Assembly: GCA_008638415.1 (NCBI GenBank)
Contig: VWVT01000004.1
Coordinates: 124,001 to 188,000, forward strand
Reading direction: 5' to 3'
Length of the DNA stretch: 64,000 nucleotides
Origin: Nocardiopsis sinuspersici
GTDB taxonomy: Bacteria; Actinomycetota; Actinomycetes; Streptosporangiales; Streptosporangiaceae
Shown here one piece after another: positions 28,135-38,631 of this stretch. Numbering within the stretch: position 1 is the first letter of the stretch; every line of letters begins with the position of its first letter. The position numbers and the translations under genes are program-made. The notes beneath the pieces were generated by a model. The model made no database searches, was not told where the DNA came from, and was given only the letters and a program-made list of their open reading frames with translations.

Positions 28135-28968
28135 ATGACACAGGCGTCGAACGGCCCCACGCTGCCGCCCACCGAGGAGGAGCTCTCCCGGGCCCGGCTC
28201 GAACTGGTGGTGGAGGGCCCGGTCGCCCGCGTCACCATCAACTGCCCCGAGCGCCGCAACGCGATGACCGGACGCACGTGGACCACGCTGGCCCACATCG
28301 GCCAGACCCTCCCCGAGGATGTCCGAATCGTAGTGATCTCCGGGAAGGGTGACATCTTCTCCGCCGGAATCGACCTCGGCATGTTCAGCCCCGAGGGCGT
28401 CGACGGAGAGCGCTCCATGGTCTCGGGCCTGGCCGACGGCACCTCCACCGAGGCCGAGGTCCAGGACTACATCGCCGGCCTGCAGGAGGGCTTCCTCTGG
28501 CTGCGCCGCCCCGACCTGGTCACGATCGCCGCCGTACGCGGCCACGCCGTCGGAGCGGGCTTCCAGCTGGCCCTGTCCTGTGACCTCCGCGTCCTGGCCG
28601 ACGACGCCCAGCTGTGCATGAAGGAGCCCGCCCTCGGCCTGGTTCCCGACCTCACCGGCACCAAGCCCCTCGTCGACATCGTCGGGGTCCACCGCGCCGT
28701 CGAGATCTGCCTGACCGCACGCCGCGTCGGCGCGCAGGAGGCGCAGGCGCTGGGCCTGGCCGAGCTCGTCGTCGCCTCCGACGAACTCCCCGGCGCCGTG
28801 GACGACGCCGTCGCCGCGCTGCTCGCCACCGACCGCGAGGCCGCCACCGCCACCAAGGCCCTGCTCCAGCAGGCGGCGGGCAACACGCTCCAGCAGCAGG
28901 CCGCGGCCGAGCGCGGGGCCCAGGTGGGCCGGCTCGCCGCCCTGGCCCGGGGAGCGGCCGGGCGCTAG
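28135..28968 (+). CDS. Enoyl-CoA hydratase/isomerase family protein
   Basis: Crotonase-fold protein of 277 residues. The first oxyanion-hole segment is GDIFSAGIDLGMF. The second is AVRGHAVGAGFQLALSCDLRV, and the later KEPALGLVPDLTGT carries the glutamate usually acting as general acid/base. The residue normally supplying the second catalytic glutamate is not obvious, so hydratase activity is plausible but not certain. The ATG at 28135 has GGAGG 6 bases upstream; an upstream in-frame GTG (28108) lacks one. It probably shares a transcript with the small HTH gene. Confidence 0.85.
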   Translation: MTQASNGPTLPPTEEELSRARLELVVEGPVARVTINCPERRNAMTGRTWTTLAHIGQTLPEDVRIVVISGKGDIFSAGIDLGMFSPEGVDGERSMVSGLADGTSTEAEVQDYIAGLQEGFLWLRRPDLVTIAAVRGHAVGAGFQLALSCDLRVLADDAQLCMKEPALGLVPDLTGTKPLVDIVGVHRAVEICLTARRVGAQEAQALGLAELVVASDELPGAVDDAVAALLATDREAATATKALLQQAAGNTLQQQAAAERGAQVGRLAALARGAAGR

Positions 28969-29430
28969 ACCCGTCGGCGCCCGTGCGCGCGGGACCCGTG
29001 CGCACGGGCGGGGCCTCCACCGGCGGCCGGACCCTCGTCGGCGGCCGGGCCGCCACCTGCGGGAAGGGATCTCCGACAGGTTCGGCAGCGGTGCGGAGAG
29101 ACCCGTATCACCGGCGGAAAACAGGGGTCCGGTCCCCGTCGCGAGACGATTTCTAGTAGGCTTTCGGAAGCGGTCGAGACATGCCGCGCGCATCCGAGCG
29201 CGCCGAGGCCGCGCAAGACGCGGAGAGCGTGTCGACCCGGTCGGCACCACTCTTACCCGAGAGTTGCTCGTCCCCCACAGCAGTGTGGAAATCGCGAGCT
29301 CAGGAGCCCCGCACCATGCAGGGGCCCGCTTCCGCGTGTGATCAGGCGCGTTTGTGTGATTTCTTCGCTGGCCCGGCCGTGTGGAGCCTTCCTCGAAACG
29401 CTGCCAAACGATGAGGAAGGTATACGTCAC
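28969..29430. other. Intergenic region and leader of the DEAD-box helicase gene
   Basis: No gene is seen in these 462 bp. The region from about 29230 to 29430 is less GC-rich and probably includes the helicase promoter and a long 5' leader. Such leaders often control RNA helicase genes in response to cold, but no defined element is recognisable here. Confidence 0.4.
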
Positions 29431-30822
<1,392 letters not shown>

Positions 30823-30842
30823 GCGGCGGCAGAACGCGAACG

Positions 30843-30885
30843 GGCCCGGGCCCGGCAGGTGGCACCTGCCGGGCCCGGGCCTTTT
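30843..30885. terminator. Very strong terminator between helicase and broken MFS gene
   Basis: A perfect 18-bp stem (30843-30860 with 30864-30881), a 3-base loop and then TTTT. It lies between convergent genes. Confidence 0.92.
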
Positions 30886-30895
30886 CCGGGGTTGG

Positions 30896-32234
30896 TCACT
30901 TCTCTCGGACACCGGCGACCCGGCGCAGGTCGCTGCCCCGGGTCTCGCGGGCGAACGCGACGGCGACCAGGGTGATCGCGCACATCGCCGCCACGTACAG
31001 CGCGATCGGCGTGCTGGTGCCGAACGAGGCCAGCAGCGCGGTCGCGACCAGCGGTGCCACTCCGCCCGCCACGATCGACGCCAGCTGGTATCCCACCGAC
31101 GCGCCCGAGTAGCGCACCCGGGTGCTGAACAGCTCGGAGAAGAAGGCCGCCTGGGGGCCGTACATGGCGCCGTGCAGGACCAGCCCCACCGTCGCGGCCA
31201 GCGTCACCGCCCCGAAGGTGCCCATGTCGATCAGCGGGAAGAACGCGAACGCCCAGACTCCCATGCCCGCCGCGCCGATGGCCGTCACCGGCCGCCGGCC
31301 GATCCGGTCCGACAGGGCGCCCCAGGCGGGGATGGTCACCAGGTGCACCGCCGAGGCGGCGAGCACCGCGTTGAGGACCTGGCCGTTGGGCATCTGCGCC
31401 TGCTGGGTGGCGTAGACCAGGATGAACGCGGTGACGACTGTAGTAGGACACGTTCTCGGCCATGCGCACGCCCATGGCCACCAGCGCCTCGCGCCAGTGG
31501 TCGCGCAGCACGCCCAGGATCGGGGCGCGCTCGGGCCGGGCCGAGACCGCGGCCTGCTCACGCGCGTCGCGAAAGACCGGGGACTCGCTCACCGCCAGGC
31601 GGATCCACAGGCCGACGAGCACCAGCACGCCCGAGATCAGGAACGGGATGCGCCAGCCCCAGTCGAGGAAGGCCGATTCGCTCATCACCACGGCCAGGAC
31701 CGCCAGCACGGCGGTGGCCAGCAGGTTGCCGCCCGGCGCGCCCGCCTGCGGCCAGGACGCCCAGAACCCCCGGTTGCGCGGGCTTCCGTGTTCGGAGACG
31801 AGCAGGACGGCGCCGCCCCACTCGCCTCCCAGGGCGAATCCCTGGACCACCCGCAGCAGCGTCAGCAGCAGCGGCGCGAACACGCCGACCGCCGCGTAGG
31901 TCGGCAGCAGGCCGATCGCGAACGTGGCGCCCCCCATCATCAGCAGGCTGACGACCAGTAGCTGTTTCCGGCCGATCCGGTCTCCGAAGTGGCCGAAGAC
32001 CAGGCCTCCCAGGGGGCGGGCGACGAACCCCACAGCGTAGGTCGTGAACGCCAGCATGGTGCCGATCAGGGGGTCGGACTCGGGGAAGAAGACGTGGTTG
32101 AAGACGAGGGCGGCCGCCGAGCCGTAGAGGAAGAAGTCGTACCACTCGATCGTCGTGCCTATGAGGCTGGCGGCGACCACGCGGAGGAACGGGGACCTGC
32201 GCCGGCCGGACGCGGAGGAGGTGTTCTGCTTCAT
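30896..32234 (-). pseudogene. MHS-type MFS transporter interrupted by a one-base insertion
   Basis: Metabolite:proton symporter of the sugar/MHS branch. The first part (from the ATG at 32234) is normal: GTTIEWYDFFLYG, GGEWGGAVLLVSEHG, LDWGWRIPFLISG and MAENVSYY. Then the reading frame runs into unrelated Arg/Pro-rich sequence, while the correct continuation (VVTAFILVYATQQAQ to the normal C-terminus at 30896) lies in another frame. Removing one base, the T at 31439 on the plus strand, restores a single frame of about 445 residues. The extra base is not in a homopolymer. Either the gene is inactive or the sequence has an error at that base. Confidence 0.85.
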
Positions 32235-32444
32235 GCCGGAACCGTAGGGAGCGCCGGCGGGACTGGCCATGGCCGCCTCCACCACAGGTCGTGGCGCGAT
32301 CATGTGCCCACGGCGGGTTGTTGTTCCGTTACGGTCCTTTGCCCTTCCTTCGCGTGTCCGTCCGGGGCTCACCGCGGGTGGCGTGCGAGGTTGCGGGATG
32401 GCCCCGATCCGCCCGGGGCGTCCTGGCCGCACGAAGGGGAGCGC

Positions 32445-34028
32445 GTGAACGTCCTCAACGACGCCATCGTCGCCGTCAACGACGTCTTCTGGAGCTACTT
32501 CCTCATCCCGCTCCTGATCATCCTGGCCGTCTACTTCACGCTGCGCTCGGGGATCGTGCAGCTACGCCTGCTCCCGGAGATGTTCCGAGTCATCCGCAGC
32601 GCCCCCGGGATCGCCCCCGACGGCCAGAGGGAGATCTCCTCCTTCCAGGCCTTCGCCGTCTCGGCGGCCTCCCGAGTGGGTACCGGCAACATCGTCGGCG
32701 TGGCCACCGCGATCGTCCTCGGCGGCCCCGGCGCGGTGTTCTGGATGTGGGCGATGGCCGCGCTGGTGGGATCGGCGGCGTTCGTGGAGTCCACCCTCGC
32801 CCAGCTCTACAAGGTGCGCACCAGCACCGGCTTCCGGGGCGGCCCCGCCTACTACATGAAGTACGGGCTGGAGAGCCGGTGGATGGGCGTGCTGTTCGCC
32901 GTCGTCATCACCGTGACCTTCAGCCTGGTGTTCAACACGGTGCAGGCCAACAGCATCACCTCCGCCGTCTCCGCCTCCGTGGGCGCCCTGGGCGGATCTC
33001 CCGGGCTGCTGCTGTCGACCGTGATCGGCCTGGCCCTGGCGGGCCTGACCGCACTGGTCATCTTCGGCGGCATCCGGCGTATCGCCCACGTGGCGCAGGG
33101 CCTGGTCCCTCTGATGGCGATCCTCTACATCCTGATCGGCCTGTACGTGGTGGTCGTCAACATCGGCGAGCTCCCCCGGGTCGTCGGCGACATCTTCGCC
33201 TCGGCCTTCGGGGTACGCGAGTTCGTCGCCGGGGGAGTGGGCACGGCGATCGTCCAGGGGATGCGGCGCGGCATGTTCTCCAACGAGGCGGGCCTGGGCT
33301 CGGCGCCCAACGCCGGTGCCACCGCCTCGGTCTCCCACCCGGCCAAGCAGGGACTGGTGCAGACCCTGGGCGTGTACTTCGACACCTGGCTGGTGTGCTC
33401 GGTGACGGCCTTCATCGTCCTGCTCGGCGACCCCGACTTCGGAGGGGAGCCGGGCGTCCAGGTCACCCAGAACGCGCTGGAGGCCAACCTGGGGGAGTGG
33501 GCGATCCACGCGCTCACGGTCATCCTCTTCCTGCTGGCCTTCACCTCCGTGCTGGGCAACTACTACTACGGCGAGACCAACCTGCTGTTCCTGGACAGCA
33601 CCCCCAGGCACATGACCTACTTCCGCTACGCGGTCCTGGCCGCGGTGTTCCTCGGCTCGGTGGCCCCGCTGACCCTGGTGTGGAGCCTCGCCGACGTCTT
33701 CATGGGCGTCATGGCCACCGTCAACCTGCTGGCGTTGGCACCGCTGTCGGCGACCGCCTTCCGACTGCTGGCCGACTACAGCCGCCAGTTGCGCAACGGG
33801 CTGGACCCCCAGTTCACGCTCTCCAAGATGCCCCAGTTGCGGAACGTGGAGTGCTGGGGGCCGGCCTCCGGCGCCCTGCCCGAGGACGTCCAGCGATCCG
33901 AGGGCGAGGCGCCCTCCGACCCGGGCCTGGACGCGGCCGACCGGGAGCGGGCCGCGGAGGAGGAGACCGGCCGGGAGCGGTCCGACGGGGACGAAGGCCC
34001 CGAGGAGGAGGGGCCGCGGGAGCCCTAG
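32445..34028 (+). CDS. Sodium:alanine/glycine symporter family protein
   Basis: AGCS-family carrier of 527 residues, importing small neutral amino acids with sodium. Roughly ten membrane helices are visible. Family signatures are SRVGTGNIVGVATAI, GGPGAVFWMWAMAALVG, GGPAYYM and the late MFSNEAGLGSAPNAGAT. The last 75 residues form a highly charged disordered tail. GTG at 32445 with AAGGGGA upstream gives the usual N-terminus. The gene is divergent from the broken MFS gene and is followed closely (52 bp) by a membrane-protein gene. Confidence 0.9.
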   Translation: MNVLNDAIVAVNDVFWSYFLIPLLIILAVYFTLRSGIVQLRLLPEMFRVIRSAPGIAPDGQREISSFQAFAVSAASRVGTGNIVGVATAIVLGGPGAVFWMWAMAALVGSAAFVESTLAQLYKVRTSTGFRGGPAYYMKYGLESRWMGVLFAVVITVTFSLVFNTVQANSITSAVSASVGALGGSPGLLLSTVIGLALAGLTALVIFGGIRRIAHVAQGLVPLMAILYILIGLYVVVVNIGELPRVVGDIFASAFGVREFVAGGVGTAIVQGMRRGMFSNEAGLGSAPNAGATASVSHPAKQGLVQTLGVYFDTWLVCSVTAFIVLLGDPDFGGEPGVQVTQNALEANLGEWAIHALTVILFLLAFTSVLGNYYYGETNLLFLDSTPRHMTYFRYAVLAAVFLGSVAPLTLVWSLADVFMGVMATVNLLALAPLSATAFRLLADYSRQLRNGLDPQFTLSKMPQLRNVECWGPASGALPEDVQRSEGEAPSDPGLDAADRERAAEEETGRERSDGDEGPEEEGPREP

Positions 34029-34080
34029 GGGCCCGCCGGGGCGGGGAACCGGGGCCCCGGCACGGAGCGATAGCGAGGAC

Positions 34081-34803
34081 ATGCAGAAGGTATCCGCCAC
34101 CCCCCGCGCCCCCTCTCCCCGCATGGCCGCCCTGGCCGCCCTGGCCGGGCCCGCCCTGGGCGCACTGAGCCTCCTCGGGGCGGTCGTGCTGCCCTGGCCG
34201 GTCTGGACGCTGTTCCTCGACGCGTCCGCCGGCTGGTGCTTCGTGGTGATCCTGCTGGGCATGTGGGCGGGAACCCGGCTGCGTCCCTGGCAGGTGCCGG
34301 TCTCCGGGGCCGTGGCCCTGCTGGGCGCCGTGGTGTGCTACTACGCCGTGGCGGCGGTCCTCACCGACGGACCGGGCGCCCTCCCCGACCTCGCGGCGTG
34401 GCTGTTCCCGGCCTGGCCGTGGCTGCTGGCCGCGTGCGTGGCCGGTCCGCTGCTGACCGGGGCCGGGGCGTGGATCCTCGACGAGCGCCGGTCGCGCCGC
34501 CTCGCGGGACTCGGCCTGGCAGGAGGGGTCTTCCTCGCCGACGCGCTGCTCCCGGTGCTGGACTGGGCGCACTTCCGGCTGGTGTCACCGGAGACGCCCC
34601 TGCCGCTCTCCCCGGTCCCCATGTTCGTCCAGTCCGGGGTCTACACGCTGGTGGGCGTCGCACTCGTCCTGGTGATGGCCCGCGTGCCGGGGGACCGGCC
34701 ACGCGCGCTCGCGGCGACAGTGCCCGCGGGCCTGGTGTGGTACGTGGGTGTGTGGGGAGCGCAGAAGGTGATGTTCCTGTCCGGGACGGGCCATCTCGGC
34801 TGA
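34081..34803 (+). CDS. Multi-pass membrane protein of unknown function
   Basis: A 240-residue protein with about seven hydrophobic helices and almost no soluble part. Helices lie around ALAGPALGALSLLGAVV, AGWCFVVILLGMWAG, VALLGAVVCYYAVAAVL, WPWLLAACVAGPLLTG, LAGGVFLADALLPVL, SGVYTLVGVALVLVM and AATVPAGLVWYVGVW. No family signature is recognised. It lies 52 bp after the symporter gene and before the metal-type operator of the next operon, so it may be cotranscribed with the symporter. Confidence 0.65.
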   Translation: MQKVSATPRAPSPRMAALAALAGPALGALSLLGAVVLPWPVWTLFLDASAGWCFVVILLGMWAGTRLRPWQVPVSGAVALLGAVVCYYAVAAVLTDGPGALPDLAAWLFPAWPWLLAACVAGPLLTGAGAWILDERRSRRLAGLGLAGGVFLADALLPVLDWAHFRLVSPETPLPLSPVPMFVQSGVYTLVGVALVLVMARVPGDRPRALAATVPAGLVWYVGVWGAQKVMFLSGTGHLG

Positions 34804-34848
34804 CGCCGGGAGCCGGCCGTCCACCGGTCGGAGTGGGATGCCCACGGG

Positions 34849-34870
34849 CGAAAACGATTTTCGGTACTAT
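34849..34870 (+). promoter_or_regulatory. Zur/Fur-type operator overlapping the permease promoter
   Basis: CGAAAACGATTTTCG (34849-34863) is a palindrome with arms CGAAAA/TTTTCG, very close to the actinobacterial Zur box form TGAAAATGATTTTCA. TACTAT (34865-34870), a good -10 box, follows by one base. The -35 region is weak. Binding here would block RNA polymerase, as expected for metal-dependent repression. Confidence 0.65.
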
Positions 34871-34906
34871 GCCTCCAGTTCTCGCCCGACCACCCGGAGT
34901 ACCACC

Positions 34907-36037
34907 GTGCCCGACCGGACGACGTCCGACGCCGCCCCTGATCCAGCCGAGCCCGGCTTCGGCCCGGCCCCCGACCCCGCACCCGCCTCCACTACCTCCA
35001 CCGCCTCCCTCGGCGACACGCTCGTCGGGGGATGGGACGACCGGGGCGGGGAGCTGCCCCCCGAGGACTGGGGGCGCGACGGGGGGCGGCGCAGGACCGG
35101 GACGGTCTGGCTGTTCGCCCTGTTCATCACCCTGATGGCGGTGGGGCACGCCTGGCTGTCCGACCAGCTCACCAGCCAGGCCTTCCTCGCGTGGGCCACC
35201 ATCTTCACCGCGATCAGCTTCCAGGCGCTGCCCTTCCTGGTCTTCGGGGTGGCGCTGTCGGCCGCGCTCACCGCGTTCGTCCCGACCTCGGTCTACCAGC
35301 GGCTCATCCCCTCCAGGCCCAGCCGCGCGGTACCGGTGGCCGGTGTCTCCGGAGCGCTGCTGCCCGGATGCGAGTGCGCCTCGGTCCCCATCGCCGGAAG
35401 CCTGATGAAGGGCGGGGTGGCGCCCGCCGCCGCGCTGACCTTCCTGCTGGCGGCGCCCGCCATCAACCCGATCGTCATGATCGCCACCGCGGTGGCCTTC
35501 GCGGGACAGCCCGAGATGGTGCTGGCCCGGTTCACGGCCTCCCTGCTGACCGCCGTGGTCGTCGGGTGGGTCTGGGTGCGCTTCGGCCGCGCCGACTGGC
35601 TGCGCCTGCCCTCCCACGCCCACACCCCCGGCGACTCCCGGTGGAAGGTCTTCCGCGAGTCGATGCTGCACGACACGATGCACGCGGGCGGCTACCTCGT
35701 GGTCGGCGGCCTGGCCGCCGCCACCCTCAACGTCATGGTGCCGCGCGAATGGCTGCTGACGGTGGCCGGGCTCCCGGTCGTCTCGGTGCTCGTGCTCGCC
35801 GTGCTCGCCATCCTGCTGTCCATCTGCTCCGAGGCCGACGCGTTCGTCGCGGTCAGCCTCACCGACTTCTCGCCCACCGCCAAGCTCGCGTTCATGGTGA
35901 TCGGTCCGATGATCGACCTCAAGCTCATCGCGATGCAGGCGGGGGTGTTCGGCTGGCGCTTCGTGGCGCGCTTCGCGCCGCTGTGCCTGCTGGTCGGACT
36001 GCTCAGCACGTTCCTGATCGGAGGCCTGGTCCTGTGA
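34907..36037 (+). CDS. Permease of the ArsP/DUF318 family, probably metal-related
   Basis: A 376-residue permease (COG0701, YcgR-like) with about eight membrane helices after a disordered N-terminus. The hallmark PGCECASVPIAGSLMKGG (two cysteines flanking an acidic residue) is present, and a second half repeats the pattern around SICSEADAFVAV. I chose GTG at 34907 because an ATG at 34838 would place the operator and -10 box inside the coding sequence. The stop overlaps the next start by 4 bp. Homologues paired with YcgQ/TIGR03943 proteins have been tied to zinc regulons; an arsenical role for other family members makes substrate uncertain. Confidence 0.82.
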   Translation: MPDRTTSDAAPDPAEPGFGPAPDPAPASTTSTASLGDTLVGGWDDRGGELPPEDWGRDGGRRRTGTVWLFALFITLMAVGHAWLSDQLTSQAFLAWATIFTAISFQALPFLVFGVALSAALTAFVPTSVYQRLIPSRPSRAVPVAGVSGALLPGCECASVPIAGSLMKGGVAPAAALTFLLAAPAINPIVMIATAVAFAGQPEMVLARFTASLLTAVVVGWVWVRFGRADWLRLPSHAHTPGDSRWKVFRESMLHDTMHAGGYLVVGGLAAATLNVMVPREWLLTVAGLPVVSVLVLAVLAILLSICSEADAFVAVSLTDFSPTAKLAFMVIGPMIDLKLIAMQAGVFGWRFVARFAPLCLLVGLLSTFLIGGLVL

Positions 36038-36837
36038 ACCGTATCGCCCAGGGGCTCACCCTCGTGCTGCTCGGCGCCGCCGCGCTGACCAGCACCGTGG
36101 CCACGGACCTGTACCTGAACTGGGTCAAGCCGAGTTTCGGCCCCTTCCTCATCGCCGCGGGCGTGGTCATGGCGGTACTCGGCGTCCTCGTCATCGCGGC
36201 CGAGCTTCGGGGGGAGAGGAAGGAGGCGGTCACCGGCGGAGGGGCCGAAGGAGCCGAGGGGGCCGGGCAGGCGGATCCCGGAGCCCACCACGGCCACGCC
36301 GACGGGCACGGACACGACCACTCCCGCGCGCCCGGGGTGGCGTGGCTGCTCCTGCTGCCCGTGCTCGCCGTCTTCGTCGTCGCCCCGCCCGCGCTGGGCT
36401 CCTACACCGTGGAGAGCACCGCCGGTTCCTCCGGCCCGCCGCCGGAACAGCCCCGCTCGGGCCGGTTCGACGACGAGCTGGCGGAGGCGGTTGCGGGCGA
36501 GGTCGTCGAGATGGACATCCGCCAGTTCGTGATGCGCGCCTGGGTGGACGAGGAGCGCGAGATGGCCGGGCGCGAGATCGAGCTGACCGGGTTCGCGGTA
36601 CCCGCATCCGAGGGTGAGGGGTGGTACCTGGCGCGCCTGCAGATGTCCTGCTGCGCCGCCGACGCCATCGTCAACAAGGTCCGTGTCCTGGGCGAGCCCG
36701 CGCCGGAGACCGACACCTGGTGGACGGTGCGCGGCACGTGGGTCGAGCCCGAGGGCGAGATCTCCGAGGTCAGCGAGCACGAGTTCGAGGCCCTGGAGAT
36801 GGAGGAGGTCACCGACCCGCCGGACCCCTACGAGTAG
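36034..36837 (+). CDS. TIGR03943/YcgQ-type membrane protein with His-rich loop
   Basis: Partner of the preceding permease, 267 residues. Two N-terminal membrane helices come first, with a Gly/Glu linker leading into a histidine-rich loop HHGHADGHGHDH (about 90-101), a likely metal-binding site. A third helix follows, then an extracytoplasmic domain of about 140 residues. That domain carries MSCCAADA (about 206-213), whose paired cysteines are characteristic of this family. The GTG start overlaps the permease stop codon by 4 bp, so the two are translationally coupled. With the operator upstream this suggests a zinc (or other divalent metal) uptake or delivery complex; that function is inferred. 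Confidence 0.82.
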   Translation: MNRIAQGLTLVLLGAAALTSTVATDLYLNWVKPSFGPFLIAAGVVMAVLGVLVIAAELRGERKEAVTGGGAEGAEGAGQADPGAHHGHADGHGHDHSRAPGVAWLLLLPVLAVFVVAPPALGSYTVESTAGSSGPPPEQPRSGRFDDELAEAVAGEVVEMDIRQFVMRAWVDEEREMAGREIELTGFAVPASEGEGWYLARLQMSCCAADAIVNKVRVLGEPAPETDTWWTVRGTWVEPEGEISEVSEHEFEALEMEEVTDPPDPYE

Positions 36838-37011
36838 CGCGCGGGGGACGGCCTGGGAAGGGGCGGTCCGGGGAAGGGCGCAAGGCCCGGGAGGCCGCCG
36901 GGAGCCCGTACGGCCCCTCCGGGAGTCCGGGGATCCCCGTCCGAGACCTCCTGGAAGCGGACGTTGGTCCTCTCATGTCCGCTGTTCGCCACACCGCCGA
37001 CGTTTCGACGG

Positions 37012-38475
37012 ATGACAGAGCCCCCGGGTGACAATGGGCGGGTGCCAGGACGGAGGGATGGACTCAGGAGGGCGTGGGGCCGGATACGCCCGCACTCGAT
37101 CCGTGCCCAGGTCACCTTCGGCGCGGTCATGGTGCTGGTACTGGTCCTGGGACTGGACCTGTCCCTGACCACCTTCCTCATCCGCGAGGCGGTCGTGGAG
37201 CAGGTCCGCGACATGGCCGCCGAGGAGGTCCGTGAGGTATCCGAGTACATCGAGTCCGAGCGCTATCCCGGAGCGATCCCGAACGGCGGGCCCGTCCTGC
37301 GGTTCCAGGTCATCGCGCGCGGCACCGACGAGGTGCTCGCCTCCAGCAGGGCCCTGGACGACGCACTCCCGTTGACCGCCGAACGCCCCACCCCCGACGA
37401 ACCGTGGATGGACACCACGGTCTGCGTGCCGGAGCGGGGCGTTGAGTCCGAGACCTGTCTGCTGGTGGTGGGCCACGCCGTCGACGGCACGGCCTACGGA
37501 GACGTCGTCGTCCTGGCCGCGGTCGTGATGCCCCCGATCGTGGTCACCCACACGCTGGAGGCCACGCTGCTGGGGATGTCGTGCGTCCTGATCCCCACCA
37601 TCGGACTGGTCATCTGGTACGGGGTCGGCCGCGCGCTGCGCCCGGTGGAGGAGATCAGCGCACGGCTGGACGCCCTCTCCGCCAAAGAGCTGCACATGAG
37701 GTTCCCGGTACCCACGAGCCAGGACGAGATCGCCCACCTGGCCCGTACCGCCAACGCCGGTCTGGGGAGGCTGGAGGAGGCCGTCACCAGGCAGCGGCGG
37801 TTCGTCTCCGACGCCTCCCACGAGCTGCGCAACCCCATCGCGGGGATGCGGACCAAGCTGGAGGTGGAGCTCTCCGACCCCGACCCCGACCCCCGGATGC
37901 GCGAGCTGCTGCTCACCGGCCTGCTGTCGGACACCGAGCGGCTGGAGAACATCGTCAACGACCTGCTCGAACTCGCCCGCCTGGACGCCGGCACCGCCCT
38001 GAAGCGGGAGAGGGTGGACCTGACCGCCCTGGTCGAGGAGGAGTTCGTGGACCGGCGCCGCCACCCCGACCTGACGGTGCACTCCTCGGGGCCGGTCCAC
38101 GCGGAGATCGGCCGACTGCACGCGACCCGTGTCCTCACCAACCTGATCGCCAACGCGCAGCGGCACGCCAGGTCGCGTATCGACGTCATCGTTCGCCGCG
38201 AGGAGGGCTTTGCCGTGGTGGAGGTGCACGACGACGGCGGGGGGATCCCCGCGGGAGAACGGGAGCGGATCTTCGAGCGCTTCGCGCGGCTGCGGGAGTC
38301 GAGGGAGCGCGATCCCGGCGGCAGCGGCCTGGGCCTGCCGATCTCGCGGGAGATCGCGCGCGGTTACGGGGGCAGCCTCGTGGCCGGGCACAGCGAGCTG
38401 CTCGGCGGAGCGGCGTTCGTCCTCCGCGTCCCCGAGTACTCCGAGGCCGTCGACGCGGAGGGAGGCCCCGGGTAG
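37012..38475 (+). CDS. Orphan membrane sensor histidine kinase
   Basis: Sensor kinase of about 487 residues. TM1 is at about 38-60, an extracytoplasmic sensor of 130 residues has two cysteines (CVPERGVESETC), TM2 is at about 180-205, and HAMP follows. HisKA carries the phospho-accepting histidine in SDASHELRNPI, and the ATPase domain has NLIANAQRHA, DDGGGIP and GSGLGLPIS. No response regulator gene is adjacent, so the partner is elsewhere. The start is uncertain: ATG at 37012 gives a sensible short cytoplasmic head, but its ribosome-binding site is poor. The stop codon lies inside a terminator hairpin. Confidence 0.85.
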   Translation: MTEPPGDNGRVPGRRDGLRRAWGRIRPHSIRAQVTFGAVMVLVLVLGLDLSLTTFLIREAVVEQVRDMAAEEVREVSEYIESERYPGAIPNGGPVLRFQVIARGTDEVLASSRALDDALPLTAERPTPDEPWMDTTVCVPERGVESETCLLVVGHAVDGTAYGDVVVLAAVVMPPIVVTHTLEATLLGMSCVLIPTIGLVIWYGVGRALRPVEEISARLDALSAKELHMRFPVPTSQDEIAHLARTANAGLGRLEEAVTRQRRFVSDASHELRNPIAGMRTKLEVELSDPDPDPRMRELLLTGLLSDTERLENIVNDLLELARLDAGTALKRERVDLTALVEEEFVDRRRHPDLTVHSSGPVHAEIGRLHATRVLTNLIANAQRHARSRIDVIVRREEGFAVVEVHDDGGGIPAGERERIFERFARLRESRERDPGGSGLGLPISREIARGYGGSLVAGHSELLGGAAFVLRVPEYSEAVDAEGGPG

Positions 38476-38483
38476 CCGGGGCC
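38464..38483. terminator. Hairpin overlapping the histidine kinase stop codon
   Basis: GGCCCCGG-GTAG-CCGGGGCC is a perfect 8-bp stem whose loop contains the TAG stop codon. It lies between convergent genes. Confidence 0.6.
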
Positions 38484-38631
38484 CGCGTGGCCGGACTTCC
38501 CGAGCGGCCGGGCCCCGACCCGTGCGGGTGCTTTGTGCCGTGCGGGCCTCCGGCACGGATACGGCCGCGTTCTTCGGGGCGCGGCCGGGACCGGCGCCGC
38601 CTCCGCGCGGCACCGCGCACCCGGAGGCCCG

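Noticed and set aside
31425-31455. Programmed ribosomal frameshifting in the MHS transporter gene
   Set aside because: No slippery sequence or downstream structure is evident, and such transporters are not known to use frameshifting. Mutation or sequence error is simpler.
34838-34906. An upstream ATG start for the ArsP-like permease
   Set aside because: It would put the palindromic operator and -10 box within the coding region. The GTG at 34907 has CGGAG upstream and leaves a sensible leader.
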